A DNA stretch of 64,000 nt from Solirubrobacterales bacterium (GCA_020438395.1 JAGQUR010000025.1:1-64000); one strand, 5' to 3'; positions 50,225-59,455 are shown, counted from the first letter of the stretch. The notes: generated by a model from the sequence alone, not told the origin. Translations and numbers: made by a program.

Positions 50225-50788
50225 TCAGGACTGGCCGCTCTCCAGCGGGGCGGGGGTTGAACCTCCGGAAGAGTCACTCTGGTCTCCGCCCTGCGGCATG
50301 GAGCCCTCCTCGCCGTTGCCGTAGTCATCACCTGACTGCGGCGGGCCGAAGCTGTCTCCGTCTTCGTGTCCATACTGCTGGTCACCGAAGCCCTGGCCGT
50401 CCTGGAAGGGAACCTGGCCGCCCATCGGGGGACCGCTGCCTTCCGGCCGGCCGAACGAGGCCAGGTCGGCTTCCGAACTGTTCTCCTGGGTGGCACGCCC
50501 GATCAGGAGGCCGCTGAAGAAGGCAACCGCTACCGCGGCGCCGACCGCGACCCAGCGACCGATGGGGTTGTTGGCGAAACGGCTCGTGGCCGCCGCGATT
50601 CCGGAATAGCGGGCGGTCGCGGACGTGCCGTCCTCAACTGCCGGGCCGGCAGCTTCCGCCTGCTCCGTCACCTCGTCTTCCGGGGTGGGAAGCTTGCGCG
50701 TCTCGGCGACCTCGGTGGGCGCCTCGCGCGTCGGTTCTTCCCCTGCTTCGTTTGCATCCTGCTTCTCGTTGTCTGGAGTTTCGCTCAT
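50225..50788 (-). CDS. Anchored Glu/Gly/Gln-rich low-complexity protein
   Basis: 187 residues. An acidic N-terminal half (about 1-75, NEAGEEPTREAPTEVAE) precedes one hydrophobic segment (about 80-98, WVAVGAAVAVAFFSGLLIG), then a Gly/Gln/Asp-rich tail with no domain. This topology puts the low-complexity tail outside. First gene of the minus-strand unit ahead of apbE, divergent from the response regulator gene. Confidence 0.55.
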   Translation of the reverse strand: MSETPDNEKQDANEAGEEPTREAPTEVAETRKLPTPEDEVTEQAEAAGPAVEDGTSATARYSGIAAATSRFANNPIGRWVAVGAAVAVAFFSGLLIGRATQENSSEADLASFGRPEGSGPPMGGQVPFQDGQGFGDQQYGHEDGDSFGPPQSGDDYGNGEEGSMPQGGDQSDSSGGSTPAPLESGQS

Positions 50789-50818
50789 GTGGACAAGACT
50801 GAGGGAGGCGGCTGGGAG

Positions 50819-50832
50819 TTTCCGTAAGGAAA
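50819..50832. promoter_or_regulatory. TTTCC-GTAA-GGAAA inverted repeat in the divergent promoter region
   Basis: A 14-base inverted repeat between the divergent anchored-protein and response-regulator genes; followed at 50834-50851 by TGAGAGTTTTCTTAGAA-like sequence. Candidate site for autoregulation by the adjacent response regulator. Confidence 0.4.
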
Positions 50833-50890
50833 GATGAGAGTTTTCTTAGAATGCCGGGAAACCCCGCAATCGAAGCTACGATCGGCGGCG

Positions 50891-51565
50891 ATGAGAATTC
50901 TTGTGGTCGAAGACGAGCGGGCTATCGCTGACTTCATCTCCCGCGGGCTGGAGGCCGAGGGATACGCGGTGACCTGTGTCGAGGACGGGATCGACGGCGA
51001 GACCCTTGCCCGCACCGGCCGGTTCGACCTGATCCTGCTGGACATCATGCTGCCCGGCCGGGACGGCCTCGAGGTGCTTTCGAACCTGCGCCGCGAAGAC
51101 GGCGACACGCCGGTGATACTCCTCACCGCGAAGGGCGAAGTGGAAGACCGGGTGGCGGGGCTGGACACGGGAGCGAACGACTACATCCCGAAACCCTTTG
51201 CCTTCGAGGAACTGGTTGCCCGGGTCCGGGCACATCTCAGGCGGCCCGGCCAGGGGACCGCAACCGAACTCGAGGTGGGTGACCTGAAGATGGACCTGCT
51301 TCGCCGCCAGGTAAGCCGGGCCGGCAAGGAGATCCTGCTCTCGGCCCGCGAATTCGACCTGCTGGCCTACCTGATGAGGCATCCCGGCCAGGTCCTCTCC
51401 CGCGAGCAGCTCCTCAACGGTGTCTGGGGATACGACCATGACCCCGGCACCAACATCGTCGGTGTGTACATCGCCTACCTGCGGCGCAAGCTGGCGATCG
51501 ACGGCGAGATCGACCCGATCGAAACCCTGAGGTCGGTCGGCTACCGGCTGCGGGACGACCGGTGA
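50891..51565 (+). CDS. OmpR/PhoB-type response regulator
   Basis: 224 residues from ATG 50891, which gives the standard opening MRILVVEDERAIADF. Phosphoacceptor Asp51 in DLILLDIMLPGRDG, Thr in VILLTAKG, Lys in PKPFAFEEL; the C-terminal winged helix (about 125-224) ends in the recognition region GTNIVGVYIAYLRRKL. Overlaps the kinase start by 4 bases. Divergent from the apbE/ferric-reductase unit, its most likely target. Confidence 0.93.
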   Translation: MRILVVEDERAIADFISRGLEAEGYAVTCVEDGIDGETLARTGRFDLILLDIMLPGRDGLEVLSNLRREDGDTPVILLTAKGEVEDRVAGLDTGANDYIPKPFAFEELVARVRAHLRRPGQGTATELEVGDLKMDLLRRQVSRAGKEILLSAREFDLLAYLMRHPGQVLSREQLLNGVWGYDHDPGTNIVGVYIAYLRRKLAIDGEIDPIETLRSVGYRLRDDR

Positions 51566-53076
51566 ACCTGCATCGGCCCGGTCTCCGGGGCAAGCTCGCC
51601 CTGGCCATCGCGCTGGTGCTCCTGACTGCGCTCGGGATCACTTATGTAGCCGTCTATCGGGGGACGGGATCCGAGCTGAGCAGCCGGACCGACAACGAAC
51701 TGGCCCAGGAAGTCGACCGGATTTCTACCCGCCTTGAGTCAGCCGCGGGCGAAGACCCGGACGCCTACACGCGGCGGGCCAGGACGATCACCTCGGCCGA
51801 GAACTTCGGCCCGAATGCCCGGGTAGTTTCGATTTCGATCGCGGATGGTGGCACGGCCACGAACCAGCCGGAACTGGTCGAGCCGGGAATCGACCGGCCG
51901 GACGGGGGAGGCGACGGGAGCGGCACGAGCGGTGACGGTGAGCATGGTGACGACGACGGGAGTCACGAACCGGACGAGAAGAGGCAGGACGCCCGGCGCA
52001 TCCTGACCGCGTCACCCGGGTACTCGACGATTGAGATCGAGGACGTCGGGAAGGTCAGGCTGCTGGCCCGCGAAGTGGAACTTCCCGGCAGGGTGGCCGC
52101 GTCGATCCGGGTCGGCCAGCCCCTCGCGCCCTCCGAGAATGCCCTTCAGGGACTGAGCGACACCTTCGTCATCGTCGGAATTGCCACCCTTCTGCTCGGG
52201 GCCCTTGCCGGCTGGCTTCTGGCCAGCACCGCCACCCGGCCGATGCGGCGCATGGCCTCGGTGGCGGAGGGGGTCGACGCAGGGGATCTGTCCTCCCGGA
52301 TGCCGGTGGAAGGGACCCGCGACGAGGTCCGGCGGCTCGCCGAATCGTTCAACGGCATGCTCGACCGGCTGGAGGACGCATTCGACCGGCAAAGGGCATT
52401 CGTTGCCGACGCTTCCCATGACCTTCGAACCCCGCTCACGGTCGTGCGGGGGCAGATCGAGGTTCTGGCCCGGGACCCGGATCCGACCCCCGAGGAGGTC
52501 GGCAGGGTTTCCGCGCTGGTCATCCAGTCAACCGGGAGGATGGAATCGATGGTCGATGACCTGCTACTGCTCGCCCGGTCGGAATCGGAACAGAGCCTGC
52601 GTCTCGAATCGGTCGAGCTGGGACCCCTGATCCAGGGTGAGGTGGAGAGCCTCGGCTTCGACGGAAACAGGGACCTGACGGTGGGCGAAATCACCGGGCG
52701 CCGGGTCGCGATCGATCGCGAACAGATCGCCAGGGCGGTCTCGAATCTGATCTCGAATGCAGTCGCCCATACCTCCGAGGGAGGCAGGGTGGAGGTGTCG
52801 GCACTCGACCGGAGTGACTCCGTCGCCCTGATCGTCGACGACGACGGACCGGGAGTGCCGGTGGCCGACCGGGAACGGATCTTCAATCGTTTCGCCCGAC
52901 TCGATCAGGCGAGAAGCAGCGCCTCCGGGGGTTCCGGATTGGGTCTCGCGATCGTTGCGGCCATAGCCGGGGCCCATGGCGGGGTCGCACGCTGCACGGA
53001 TTCGCCCCTCGGCGGCGCCCGGTTCGAGATAGAGATTCCCGTTACCGGGTCGGGTGGTGTTCCGCCGAGCCGGTAG
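51562..53076 (+). CDS. Membrane sensor histidine kinase
   Basis: 504 residues from GTG 51562 (GTGA overlap with the regulator stop). Two membrane spans (about 11-30 and 193-218) flank an acidic Gly/Asp-rich sensor loop (e.g. DRPDGGGDGSGTSGDGEHGDDDGSHEPDEK, low complexity). HAMP (about 210-265), phosphoacceptor in FVADASHDLRTPLT, and an ATPase domain with NLISNAVAHT, DDDGPGVP and SGGSGLGLAIV. Signals to the adjacent regulator. The sensor loop resembles an acidic metal- or cation-binding stretch, but this is inference. Confidence 0.92.
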   Translation: MNLHRPGLRGKLALAIALVLLTALGITYVAVYRGTGSELSSRTDNELAQEVDRISTRLESAAGEDPDAYTRRARTITSAENFGPNARVVSISIADGGTATNQPELVEPGIDRPDGGGDGSGTSGDGEHGDDDGSHEPDEKRQDARRILTASPGYSTIEIEDVGKVRLLAREVELPGRVAASIRVGQPLAPSENALQGLSDTFVIVGIATLLLGALAGWLLASTATRPMRRMASVAEGVDAGDLSSRMPVEGTRDEVRRLAESFNGMLDRLEDAFDRQRAFVADASHDLRTPLTVVRGQIEVLARDPDPTPEEVGRVSALVIQSTGRMESMVDDLLLLARSESEQSLRLESVELGPLIQGEVESLGFDGNRDLTVGEITGRRVAIDREQIARAVSNLISNAVAHTSEGGRVEVSALDRSDSVALIVDDDGPGVPVADRERIFNRFARLDQARSSASGGSGLGLAIVAAIAGAHGGVARCTDSPLGGARFEIEIPVTGSGGVPPSR

Positions 53077-53085
53077 TTTGCGGCC

Positions 53086-54255
53086 ATGCGAACTTCCGCG
53101 GATCGCCCCCTGAACGTGCAGCCCGCGACCGTGCGGGACTACCGCGAACTGGCGCGGCGCAGATTGCCGCGCCAGCTCTTCGATTACGCCGACGGCGGTG
53201 CCTACGAAGAGACGACGATGAGGGCGAACGAGTCCGACCTGGAGAAGGTCCTTCTCAGGCAGCGGGTCATGCGGGATGTGTCGGTCCGCGAACAGTCGAT
53301 CGAGTTGCTGGGCCAGGAACTCTCGATGCCCGTGATCCTCGGGCCGGTGGGCCTGGCCGGCATGTTCGCGCCCCGGGCAGAGGTCCAGGCGGCGAGGGCA
53401 GCGGAGGCCGCCGGGGTTCCCTTCACCGAGTCCACCGTTTCGATCTGTTCGATCGAGGAGGTTGCGGAAGCGACCAGCGTCCCGCCCTGGTTCCAGCTCT
53501 ACGTGATGCGGGACCGCGCCTATGCCGAGAAGCTGATGGCCAGGGCCCGTGAAGTCGGCTCGCCGGTGTTGATGCTCACCATCGACCTCGCCGTGGTCGG
53601 CGCCCGACACCGGGACACCCGCAACGCAATGGTCGGCAATCCCTCCACCTGGGCAAAGGTCCGCCGGGGACTGGACATCGCCTCCCACCCGGGCTGGGTC
53701 AAATCGGTCGCGCTCGGGGGCAAGCCGCTCACCTTCGGCAATCTCGCCGAAGTGGTGCCCGGTGCACGGACTCCGGAAGACTTCAAGGGATGGGTGGACT
53801 CCCAGTTCGACCCTTCGGTTACCTGGGACGACATCGCCTGGGTGCGGGAACACTGGAAAGGGAAGCTGGTCGTCAAGGGCGTGCTCGACTCCGAGGACGC
53901 GCGCCGCGCGGTCGATGCCGGGGTCGACGGGATCGTCGTCTCCAACCACGGTGGCCGTCAGCTCGATGCGGTGCCCTCCACTGCATCGGCCCTGCCCGGG
54001 ATCGCCGAGGCGGTCGGCAGCCAGACCACCGTGATTGCCGACGGCGGCGTTCGCAACGGGCTCGACATGGTCAAGATGCTCGCGCTCGGTGCCAGGGCGG
54101 TGATAGTCGGCCGGGCCTGGGCCTGGGCGGTCGCCGCCGAAGGTCAGGCCGGGGTCGAGAACATGCTGAAGGTGCTGCGCGCCGATGCCGACGTGGCGCT
54201 TGCGCTGACCGGCAGCAACTCGGTCACCGAACTCGGCCCGGATTCGCTGGCCTGA
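53086..54255 (+). CDS. FMN-dependent alpha-hydroxy-acid dehydrogenase (lactate type)
   Basis: 389 residues. TIM-barrel family: RLPRQLFDYADGGAYEETTMRAN, ILGPVGLAGMFAPRAEVQAARAAEAAG, WFQLYVMRDRAYAEKLMARAREVG, VVKGVLDSEDARRAVDAGVDGIVVSNHGGRQLD with catalytic His, and VIADGGVRNGLDMVKMLALGARAV. Oxidises L-lactate or another 2-hydroxy acid, passing electrons to FMN. An L-lactate dehydrogenase (lldD-like) is likely but the substrate is not proven. Its 3' end overlaps the convergent protease gene by 32 bases. Confidence 0.9.
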   Translation: MRTSADRPLNVQPATVRDYRELARRRLPRQLFDYADGGAYEETTMRANESDLEKVLLRQRVMRDVSVREQSIELLGQELSMPVILGPVGLAGMFAPRAEVQAARAAEAAGVPFTESTVSICSIEEVAEATSVPPWFQLYVMRDRAYAEKLMARAREVGSPVLMLTIDLAVVGARHRDTRNAMVGNPSTWAKVRRGLDIASHPGWVKSVALGGKPLTFGNLAEVVPGARTPEDFKGWVDSQFDPSVTWDDIAWVREHWKGKLVVKGVLDSEDARRAVDAGVDGIVVSNHGGRQLDAVPSTASALPGIAEAVGSQTTVIADGGVRNGLDMVKMLALGARAVIVGRAWAWAVAAEGQAGVENMLKVLRADADVALALTGSNSVTELGPDSLA

Positions 54256-56530
54256 GCCGGCTGGCTCGGTCGGCCAGGACGAAACGGGCGGCAGGCATAA
54301 CCACCGGCAGATAGACCCTGCGTCCGCGTTTGCGAATCTCGAATATCTGTGTTGCCGGGCCGAAGCCGAGCCGCACCGTGAAGATCCCGCGGCGGTTGTG
54401 CCTGACCTTGCGGTTTGAAGGGCTGCCGCCGCAAAGAGGTACGGACTTGAGGGTGAGGGACCCTTTCCGGCGGATTCCGGAGAGTCTGGCCCTCACCTGT
54501 TCGGCTGCGGGCAGGGGCTTGCGGAAGAGCACTCTTATCGCGCTGCTTGCCCGCATCCGCTTCGACGAAGAACTCCCGACCTTCAGGCTGTAACGGGCGG
54601 TCTTGCGTGCCTTCTTTGACCGTGGCGCGGCTACGGAGACCTCGATGATCCCGTCCGTCGCCACCTTCTTCGACCCCACCTTTCGGCCATTACGGAGAAC
54701 CTTGGCCGTTGCGCCTGCCAGGGACGGATCCACCGCGCCGCTCAGTCTGACCCTGGAGCCCCGCGATTCGACCGAGGCCAGTCTGGTCCCGGATGAATGG
54801 CATCCCGGACCGACCTCGTAGGAGACCGTCGATGTTGCGGTCAGTCCGAGCGCATTTACCGCGGTTGCGGTCAGCGTGTGGGTTCCGGGCTGGTCGGTCG
54901 GGAGCTGATCCCCCTGGACCAGGGACGCATCCCCGGACGGACCGTGATCTACCACCAGGCAGGACTCGAGTTCGGGGCCACCTCCCCTGCAGTCCAGATC
55001 GAGGCTCTGGTCCGAATCGAAATCGAAGGACGACTGATCTGCCGGACCGCCGATGGACACCGAGGGGAGGCTGTCGTCGATCAGCCCGATGGCGGACTGG
55101 ACATCGGGCAGAGGACCGATCTGCCCCGAGCCGGGGCTCGGCTGCGGGGTGCCGGTGCCGCGGAGCAGCGAAACCATCTGGTCGCCGGTGATCGGAGGTT
55201 GTCCGATCGCCTTCAGGTAAGAGAGGACGGAGGCGACCGCGCTGGTGACGATCGGCCCGGCTCCCGAGGTGCCGTCGAAGCTGTTCGTGTAACGGATATC
55301 CCGCTCGTTCGGTCCGGCCCCCTGCAGGTCACCGACGCTTCCCGTGGTCACGATGTTGTTGCCGTAGCCCTGAAGGTCAAGCCGGGAACCGTGTGAAGTG
55401 AACCAGAGCGGAGCGTGGGTAACCGAATCCCCCGCTCCGACCAGGATCGCGTCGGAATCCCGGATCGTCCGGTCGAACTTTCCGAGCATGTCCGGGCTGT
55501 CCAGGTCATATCCGCCGTTGGCGCCGGTCTCGACCACGATCACCCCGAGATCACCCAGTTGCCTGATCGCGTCGAAGCTGGCCTGGTTCCACTCCATTGG
55601 CACATAGTCCGAACTGCCCGGTCCCGGTCCGTCAGCCTGCTGCTCGATCAGCACCACATCACCCCTGGCAAGTCGGCTGGCCAGGAAGGTGAGCGCTCCC
55701 GCGGGGTTGTAGCCGAAGCCCGGAGATTCGGTCGGGGAGATTCCTTTCATGGTGGCGTCCGGCACACCACCGGTCACTCCGAAGCCGTTGTCCTTGGCGA
55801 CCAGGATTCCGAACACCGCTGTCCCGTGTTCATCGCCGAAGGCCGTGTACTGGACGTACTGGCCCTCACCCATGTCGGTTGACGGCGGCAGTTGCAGGTC
55901 CTCGTGAGTTCCTGTCCAGTAGTACTCGAGGTCGACGATCCTGATTCCGGCACCCCGGGTGCGGCTGTCCGCTGCGAGCGGTTCGAGTCCTGTGCCTGTG
56001 GGTGCCGCATCGAGGTGAAGTTGAAGGTTGCTGAAGTCGGGGGTGGTCGGGGGAGGGAGGGCCACTGGTGCCTTTTCGGCAACGGCCACAAGGGGGGATC
56101 TGCGCAGAATCCCGAGTGCCCGTTCGGCGCCCTCCGGGGGCACGGTCACCCGGTACCAGTTGGCCATGTTCACCGTCCCTGCCCCGGACGAGGCCCGGGC
56201 CTCGCTTGCCAGGTCCGTGACCTCGGCCTGGCTGAGTCCCGACACGAGCGGTCTTACCGCGGTCGCCTCAATCTCCGCGAGCATCAGGCCGACCCGGTCC
56301 AGGGCCGTTCGGGATCGGGCCCGCATATTCGCTGCGTCCCCGCGGACCGCAAGCTGTCCCTTGAAGCGCAACTCGAGAACCCTCCCGCCGGATGGGGCTT
56401 CGGCTTGGGCGAGACCCTGCCAGGCCGTGAAGAAAGCCAGGAGTAAACAAACCAGCAGACCAGCCGGCCGTGCCCCAACAGGGGCCTTGGTGGACCTCCC
56501 CCGAACCGCCTTGCCTGACATCGAATTCAT
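54224..56530 (-). CDS. Secreted subtilisin-like (S8) serine protease
   Basis: 768 residues from ATG 56528-56530 (the other candidate is 9 bases downstream). A membrane/signal segment (about 22-44) ends in AQAEA. Residues about 50-165 look like a propeptide. Catalytic residues: Asp200 in IVDLEYYW, His235 in DEHGTAVFG, Asn338 in ETGANGG, Ser422 in DGTSGAGP. The Asp motif is less standard than usual. After the protease, about 475-560 is an Ig-like region with a Cys pair, and the basic C-terminal 200 residues (KARKTARYSLKVGSSS) may bind the surface. Probably an exported protease. The stop lies inside the convergent dehydrogenase gene. Confidence 0.87.
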   Translation of the reverse strand: MNSMSGKAVRGRSTKAPVGARPAGLLVCLLLAFFTAWQGLAQAEAPSGGRVLELRFKGQLAVRGDAANMRARSRTALDRVGLMLAEIEATAVRPLVSGLSQAEVTDLASEARASSGAGTVNMANWYRVTVPPEGAERALGILRRSPLVAVAEKAPVALPPPTTPDFSNLQLHLDAAPTGTGLEPLAADSRTRGAGIRIVDLEYYWTGTHEDLQLPPSTDMGEGQYVQYTAFGDEHGTAVFGILVAKDNGFGVTGGVPDATMKGISPTESPGFGYNPAGALTFLASRLARGDVVLIEQQADGPGPGSSDYVPMEWNQASFDAIRQLGDLGVIVVETGANGGYDLDSPDMLGKFDRTIRDSDAILVGAGDSVTHAPLWFTSHGSRLDLQGYGNNIVTTGSVGDLQGAGPNERDIRYTNSFDGTSGAGPIVTSAVASVLSYLKAIGQPPITGDQMVSLLRGTGTPQPSPGSGQIGPLPDVQSAIGLIDDSLPSVSIGGPADQSSFDFDSDQSLDLDCRGGGPELESCLVVDHGPSGDASLVQGDQLPTDQPGTHTLTATAVNALGLTATSTVSYEVGPGCHSSGTRLASVESRGSRVRLSGAVDPSLAGATAKVLRNGRKVGSKKVATDGIIEVSVAAPRSKKARKTARYSLKVGSSSSKRMRASSAIRVLFRKPLPAAEQVRARLSGIRRKGSLTLKSVPLCGGSPSNRKVRHNRRGIFTVRLGFGPATQIFEIRKRGRRVYLPVVMPAARFVLADRASRLRPANPGRVR

Positions 56531-56587
56531 GCTCGCACATGCTGTCGGCCATGCCAAGCGTCCCGGGTCACCTGAGAGGATGCCCCG

Positions 56588-57289
56588 GTGAAGTCTTCGG
56601 CACCACAGGCAACCGCCATACGGCATGTCCTTTTCGAGGACCTGGGGTTGATCGGGCCGATCCTCGCCGGGCGGGGGTTCGAGGTGACTTACCTGGACGC
56701 GGGTGTGGACGAACTCGGGACCTCACCCGCGGATGCGGAACTGCTGGTCGTGCTGGGCGGCCCGATCGGAGTCGGTGACGCGGATCGCTACCCCTTCCTC
56801 GGGCAGGAAATCGACCTGATCTCCCGGCGTGCCGAAGCAGGGCTCCCGACGCTGGGGGTCTGCCTCGGGGCCCAGTTGATGGCGGCGGCGCTCGGTGCCG
56901 GAGTCGGCCCGACCGGCAGGACCGAGATCGGGTTCAGCGAGCTCACACTTACGCAGGACGGCCGCGAATCGGTTCTGGCGCCGCTTGAAGGAGTACCCGT
57001 CTTCCACTGGCATGGCGATGAGTTCGAGATCCCGGCGGGAGCCGATCGCCTCGCCTCGACCGGGGGATTCCCTAACCAGGCGTTTTCACTCGGTTCGCAG
57101 AACCTCGCCCTTCAGTTCCACATTGAAGCCGACCTCCGGTTCATCGAAAGGTGGCTGATCGGCCATTCCGGGGAGCTGGCCACCGCCGGGATCGATCCGC
57201 AGGCGCTGCGTGATGGCGCCGCCAGACACGGTTGCCAGCTGGCTGACGCTGCCCGTGAGGTCATCGAATCCTGGCTCGACGGGATCTGA
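56588..57289 (+). CDS. Class I glutamine amidotransferase-like protein
   Basis: 233 residues from GTG 56588. Rossmann-type GATase1 domain: LLVVLGGPIGVGDADRYPFL, nucleophile Cys in GVCLGAQLMAAALG, His in VFHWHGDEFEIP and LQFHIEADLRFIERWL. This set matches class I GATases of the GuaA-like stand-alone subgroup, which release ammonia from glutamine or hydrolyse related amides. Partner unknown. Divergent from the protease gene; 57 bases apart. Confidence 0.88.
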   Translation: MKSSAPQATAIRHVLFEDLGLIGPILAGRGFEVTYLDAGVDELGTSPADAELLVVLGGPIGVGDADRYPFLGQEIDLISRRAEAGLPTLGVCLGAQLMAAALGAGVGPTGRTEIGFSELTLTQDGRESVLAPLEGVPVFHWHGDEFEIPAGADRLASTGGFPNQAFSLGSQNLALQFHIEADLRFIERWLIGHSGELATAGIDPQALRDGAARHGCQLADAAREVIESWLDGI

Positions 57290-57293
57290 GTCC

Positions 57294-57881
57294 GTGGCCG
57301 TCACCGACGCGACCGTGACTCTCCACTGGTTGCCGCTCGGGGCGGGCGGGATGGTGGTCAGGTTCAGCGGGCGGGTCTGGGAGCGGCTGACCGCCAGGCG
57401 GGAGCACCGTTCACCGGTGCCGCTGTTCCACTCGGCCCTGGAAGTTCGTGACGCCCGGGGGGTTTCAGTGATCGAGATAGCACCGGCCGTCAATTCGCTG
57501 CCGGCGGATCACGGGGTCGTGGGCGAAGGCCCGGTCGGAGCGGGATGGGCCGGGCGGTTCCGGGCCTTCCGTTACGAACTGAGATGCTGGCGCGAGGGGG
57601 AGATCCCCGACCTGGAATTCGAATCCGGGGAGCCCTTGGCCCTGAGCAGATCGGACGAACTTGCCGCCACGCTGATCGATCTGACCGCGAAGGTGCCGTT
57701 GCTCATCTGGGGCCGGGACGAACTGAGGCTGGGCGAGATGTGGAATTCGAATTCTGTGATCGCCTGGCTCCTGCTTGCCACCGGTATCGAAGCGGACCGG
57801 ATTTCACCGCCGCATGGCGGCCGGGCGCCGGGCTGGGACGCGGGCATCGAAGCCTGCCGGCTGTCTCCGCCCCGGACCTGA
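57294..57881 (+). CDS. Hypothetical protein, permuted papain/DUF-like
   Basis: 195 residues from GTG 57294, 4 bases past the amidotransferase stop. The N-terminal VTLHWLPLGAGGMVVRFSGRVWERLTARREHR, then the C-terminal WGRDELRLGEMWNSNSVIAWLLLATGIEADRISPPHGGRAPGWDAG end, with conserved W, N and H-G-G residues, looks like an enzyme of unknown type. No signal peptide. The tight spacing suggests it is made with the amidotransferase. Confidence 0.65.
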   Translation: MAVTDATVTLHWLPLGAGGMVVRFSGRVWERLTARREHRSPVPLFHSALEVRDARGVSVIEIAPAVNSLPADHGVVGEGPVGAGWAGRFRAFRYELRCWREGEIPDLEFESGEPLALSRSDELAATLIDLTAKVPLLIWGRDELRLGEMWNSNSVIAWLLLATGIEADRISPPHGGRAPGWDAGIEACRLSPPRT

Positions 57882-57927
57882 ACTGCGCCGGGGCGGAGAT
57901 GGCCGGATGACTTCGCTGGCCGGATGG

Positions 57928-58305
57928 TCAGGTCGTGGCTGCGGTGGTCTGGCGACCCGAGCCGAGAGCGAGCGCTGCCAGTCCGATCACACCGACTTCG
58001 AGCAGGACGGAGAGGATCCCCGAGAGCTCCCACTCGGCTTCATGGAAGCCGGGCAGCCCCGTGGTCCTGGAGAGGATGAAACCGACGGCCATGCCGGCGC
58101 AGACGACTGCGGCACCGAGCCAGGCCACCGGCTGGCTGCTGTTCCACAGCCAGGCGGCGAGCGCGAGGGTCGCTATGCCGCCAAGTACGAAGAGGACCCC
58201 GATGTAGGCCTGCTCTCCGAAATATTCGGGTGAGAGTGCGAGATGGAGAACGCCGGTCAGCGCCAGCATCCCGGCGGCGAGACGTCTCCCTGTCGAATCG
58301 TTCAT
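57928..58305 (-). CDS. Small membrane protein of unknown function
   Basis: 125 residues, four hydrophobic spans (LAAGMLALTGVLHLAL, YIGVLFVLGGIATLALAAWLW, PVAWLGAAVVCAGMAVGFIL, SGILSVLLEVGVIGLAALAL). Resembles small DUF-type four-helix membrane proteins. Between it and the preceding oxidoreductase gene (58306-58397) only a short CCCGG/CCGGG hairpin is seen. Role unknown. Confidence 0.6.
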   Translation of the reverse strand: MNDSTGRRLAAGMLALTGVLHLALSPEYFGEQAYIGVLFVLGGIATLALAAWLWNSSQPVAWLGAAVVCAGMAVGFILSRTTGLPGFHEAEWELSGILSVLLEVGVIGLAALALGSGRQTTAATT

Positions 58306-58397
58306 GAAATTCCTTTCGTCATTGGACTTCGGAATCCCACGTTGGCGACTCCCGGTCAGAGCCGGGTGAGGGCGGCGTTAGAAATCTCTGAAGAAGC

Positions 58398-59414
58398 TCA
58401 GTCGGCGATCTTGACCACGAGCTTGCCCTTGTTCTCGCCCTTGAAGAGCATGTTGAGGGCATTGGGCAGGTTCTCGAAGCCTTCGACCACGGTCTGTTCG
58501 GACTTCAGCCTGCCCTCGGCCACCCACCCGGACAGCTGCGCGATCGCCTCGCCGAAACGGGCGTAGTAGTCGAGGATGATGAAGCCCTGAAGCTTGACCC
58601 GGTGGATCAGCAGGCGGGCGAAGACCCGGGGGTCGACCGGACGGGTGTCATCGTTGTATCCGGAGATAAGTCCGCAGAGAGCGACCCGGGCACCGATGTT
58701 GAGACGGGCGAAAACCGCCTCCATGATCTCCCCGCCGACGTTTTCGAAGTCGACGTCGATGCCGTCCGGGGTGGCGTCCTTGAGCTGCTGGCGCCAGTCG
58801 TCGGCCTTGTAGTCCACTGCTGCGTCGAAGCCCAGTTCGTCGACGATCCAGGCGCATTTCTCCGGTCCGCCGGCGATGCCGACCACCCGGGCTCCCTTGA
58901 GCTTGGCCAGCTGGCCGGCCACGGTTCCGACCGCCCCTGCCGCGGCCGAAACGACCACAGTCTCGCCCTCCTTGGGCTCGCCGATCTCCAGCATTCCGAA
59001 GTAAGCGGTGCATCCGGTCATCCCCAGCATGCCGAGCAGGGTGGCCGGCGGCGCGCTCTTTGCGCTGTCCGGCACCACCATCAACGGGTTCGCATCGCTG
59101 ATCACCGTGTAGTCGGTCCAGCCGGTCAGTCCGTTGACCAGGGCGCCGACCGGGAAATTGTCGTTGTTGGAAGCGACGACTTCACCGAGCCCGAGCGCTC
59201 TCATCGTCTCGCCGATCTGCACCGGCGGAAGATACGTCGGCTCCTCGCCGATCCAGGTCCGGTTGGTCGGGTCGATCGAAATCCACTTGACCCTGACCAG
59301 GGCTTCGCCTTCGCCGATCTCCGGGACCGGACCGGTCTCCAAAGTGAAGGTGTCGTCGTTGATCAGCCCTTCGGGCCGCTCTGCCAATGCGTAACGCCGG
59401 TTCTCCTCGCTCAT
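58398..59414 (-). CDS. Zinc-independent MDR family NADP-dependent oxidoreductase
   Basis: 338 residues from ATG 59412-59414. Medium-chain reductase fold without the zinc ligands: VKWISIDPTNRTWIGEEPTYLPPVQIGETMRALGLGEVV, the NADP loop VVSAAAGAVGTVAGQLAKLKGARVVGIAGG, DVDFENVGGEIMEAVFARL, and RVKLQGFIILDYYARF. Close in pattern to leukotriene-B4 dehydrogenase-like/CurA enone reductases, which reduce alpha,beta-unsaturated ketones. Substrate unknown. Divergent from the carotenoid oxygenase gene. Confidence 0.9.
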   Translation of the reverse strand: MSEENRRYALAERPEGLINDDTFTLETGPVPEIGEGEALVRVKWISIDPTNRTWIGEEPTYLPPVQIGETMRALGLGEVVASNNDNFPVGALVNGLTGWTDYTVISDANPLMVVPDSAKSAPPATLLGMLGMTGCTAYFGMLEIGEPKEGETVVVSAAAGAVGTVAGQLAKLKGARVVGIAGGPEKCAWIVDELGFDAAVDYKADDWRQQLKDATPDGIDVDFENVGGEIMEAVFARLNIGARVALCGLISGYNDDTRPVDPRVFARLLIHRVKLQGFIILDYYARFGEAIAQLSGWVAEGRLKSEQTVVEGFENLPNALNMLFKGENKGKLVVKIAD

Positions 59415-59455
59415 GGAAGACAACCTATAGTGGTCGCAAGGAGAGAGGCTCAAAC

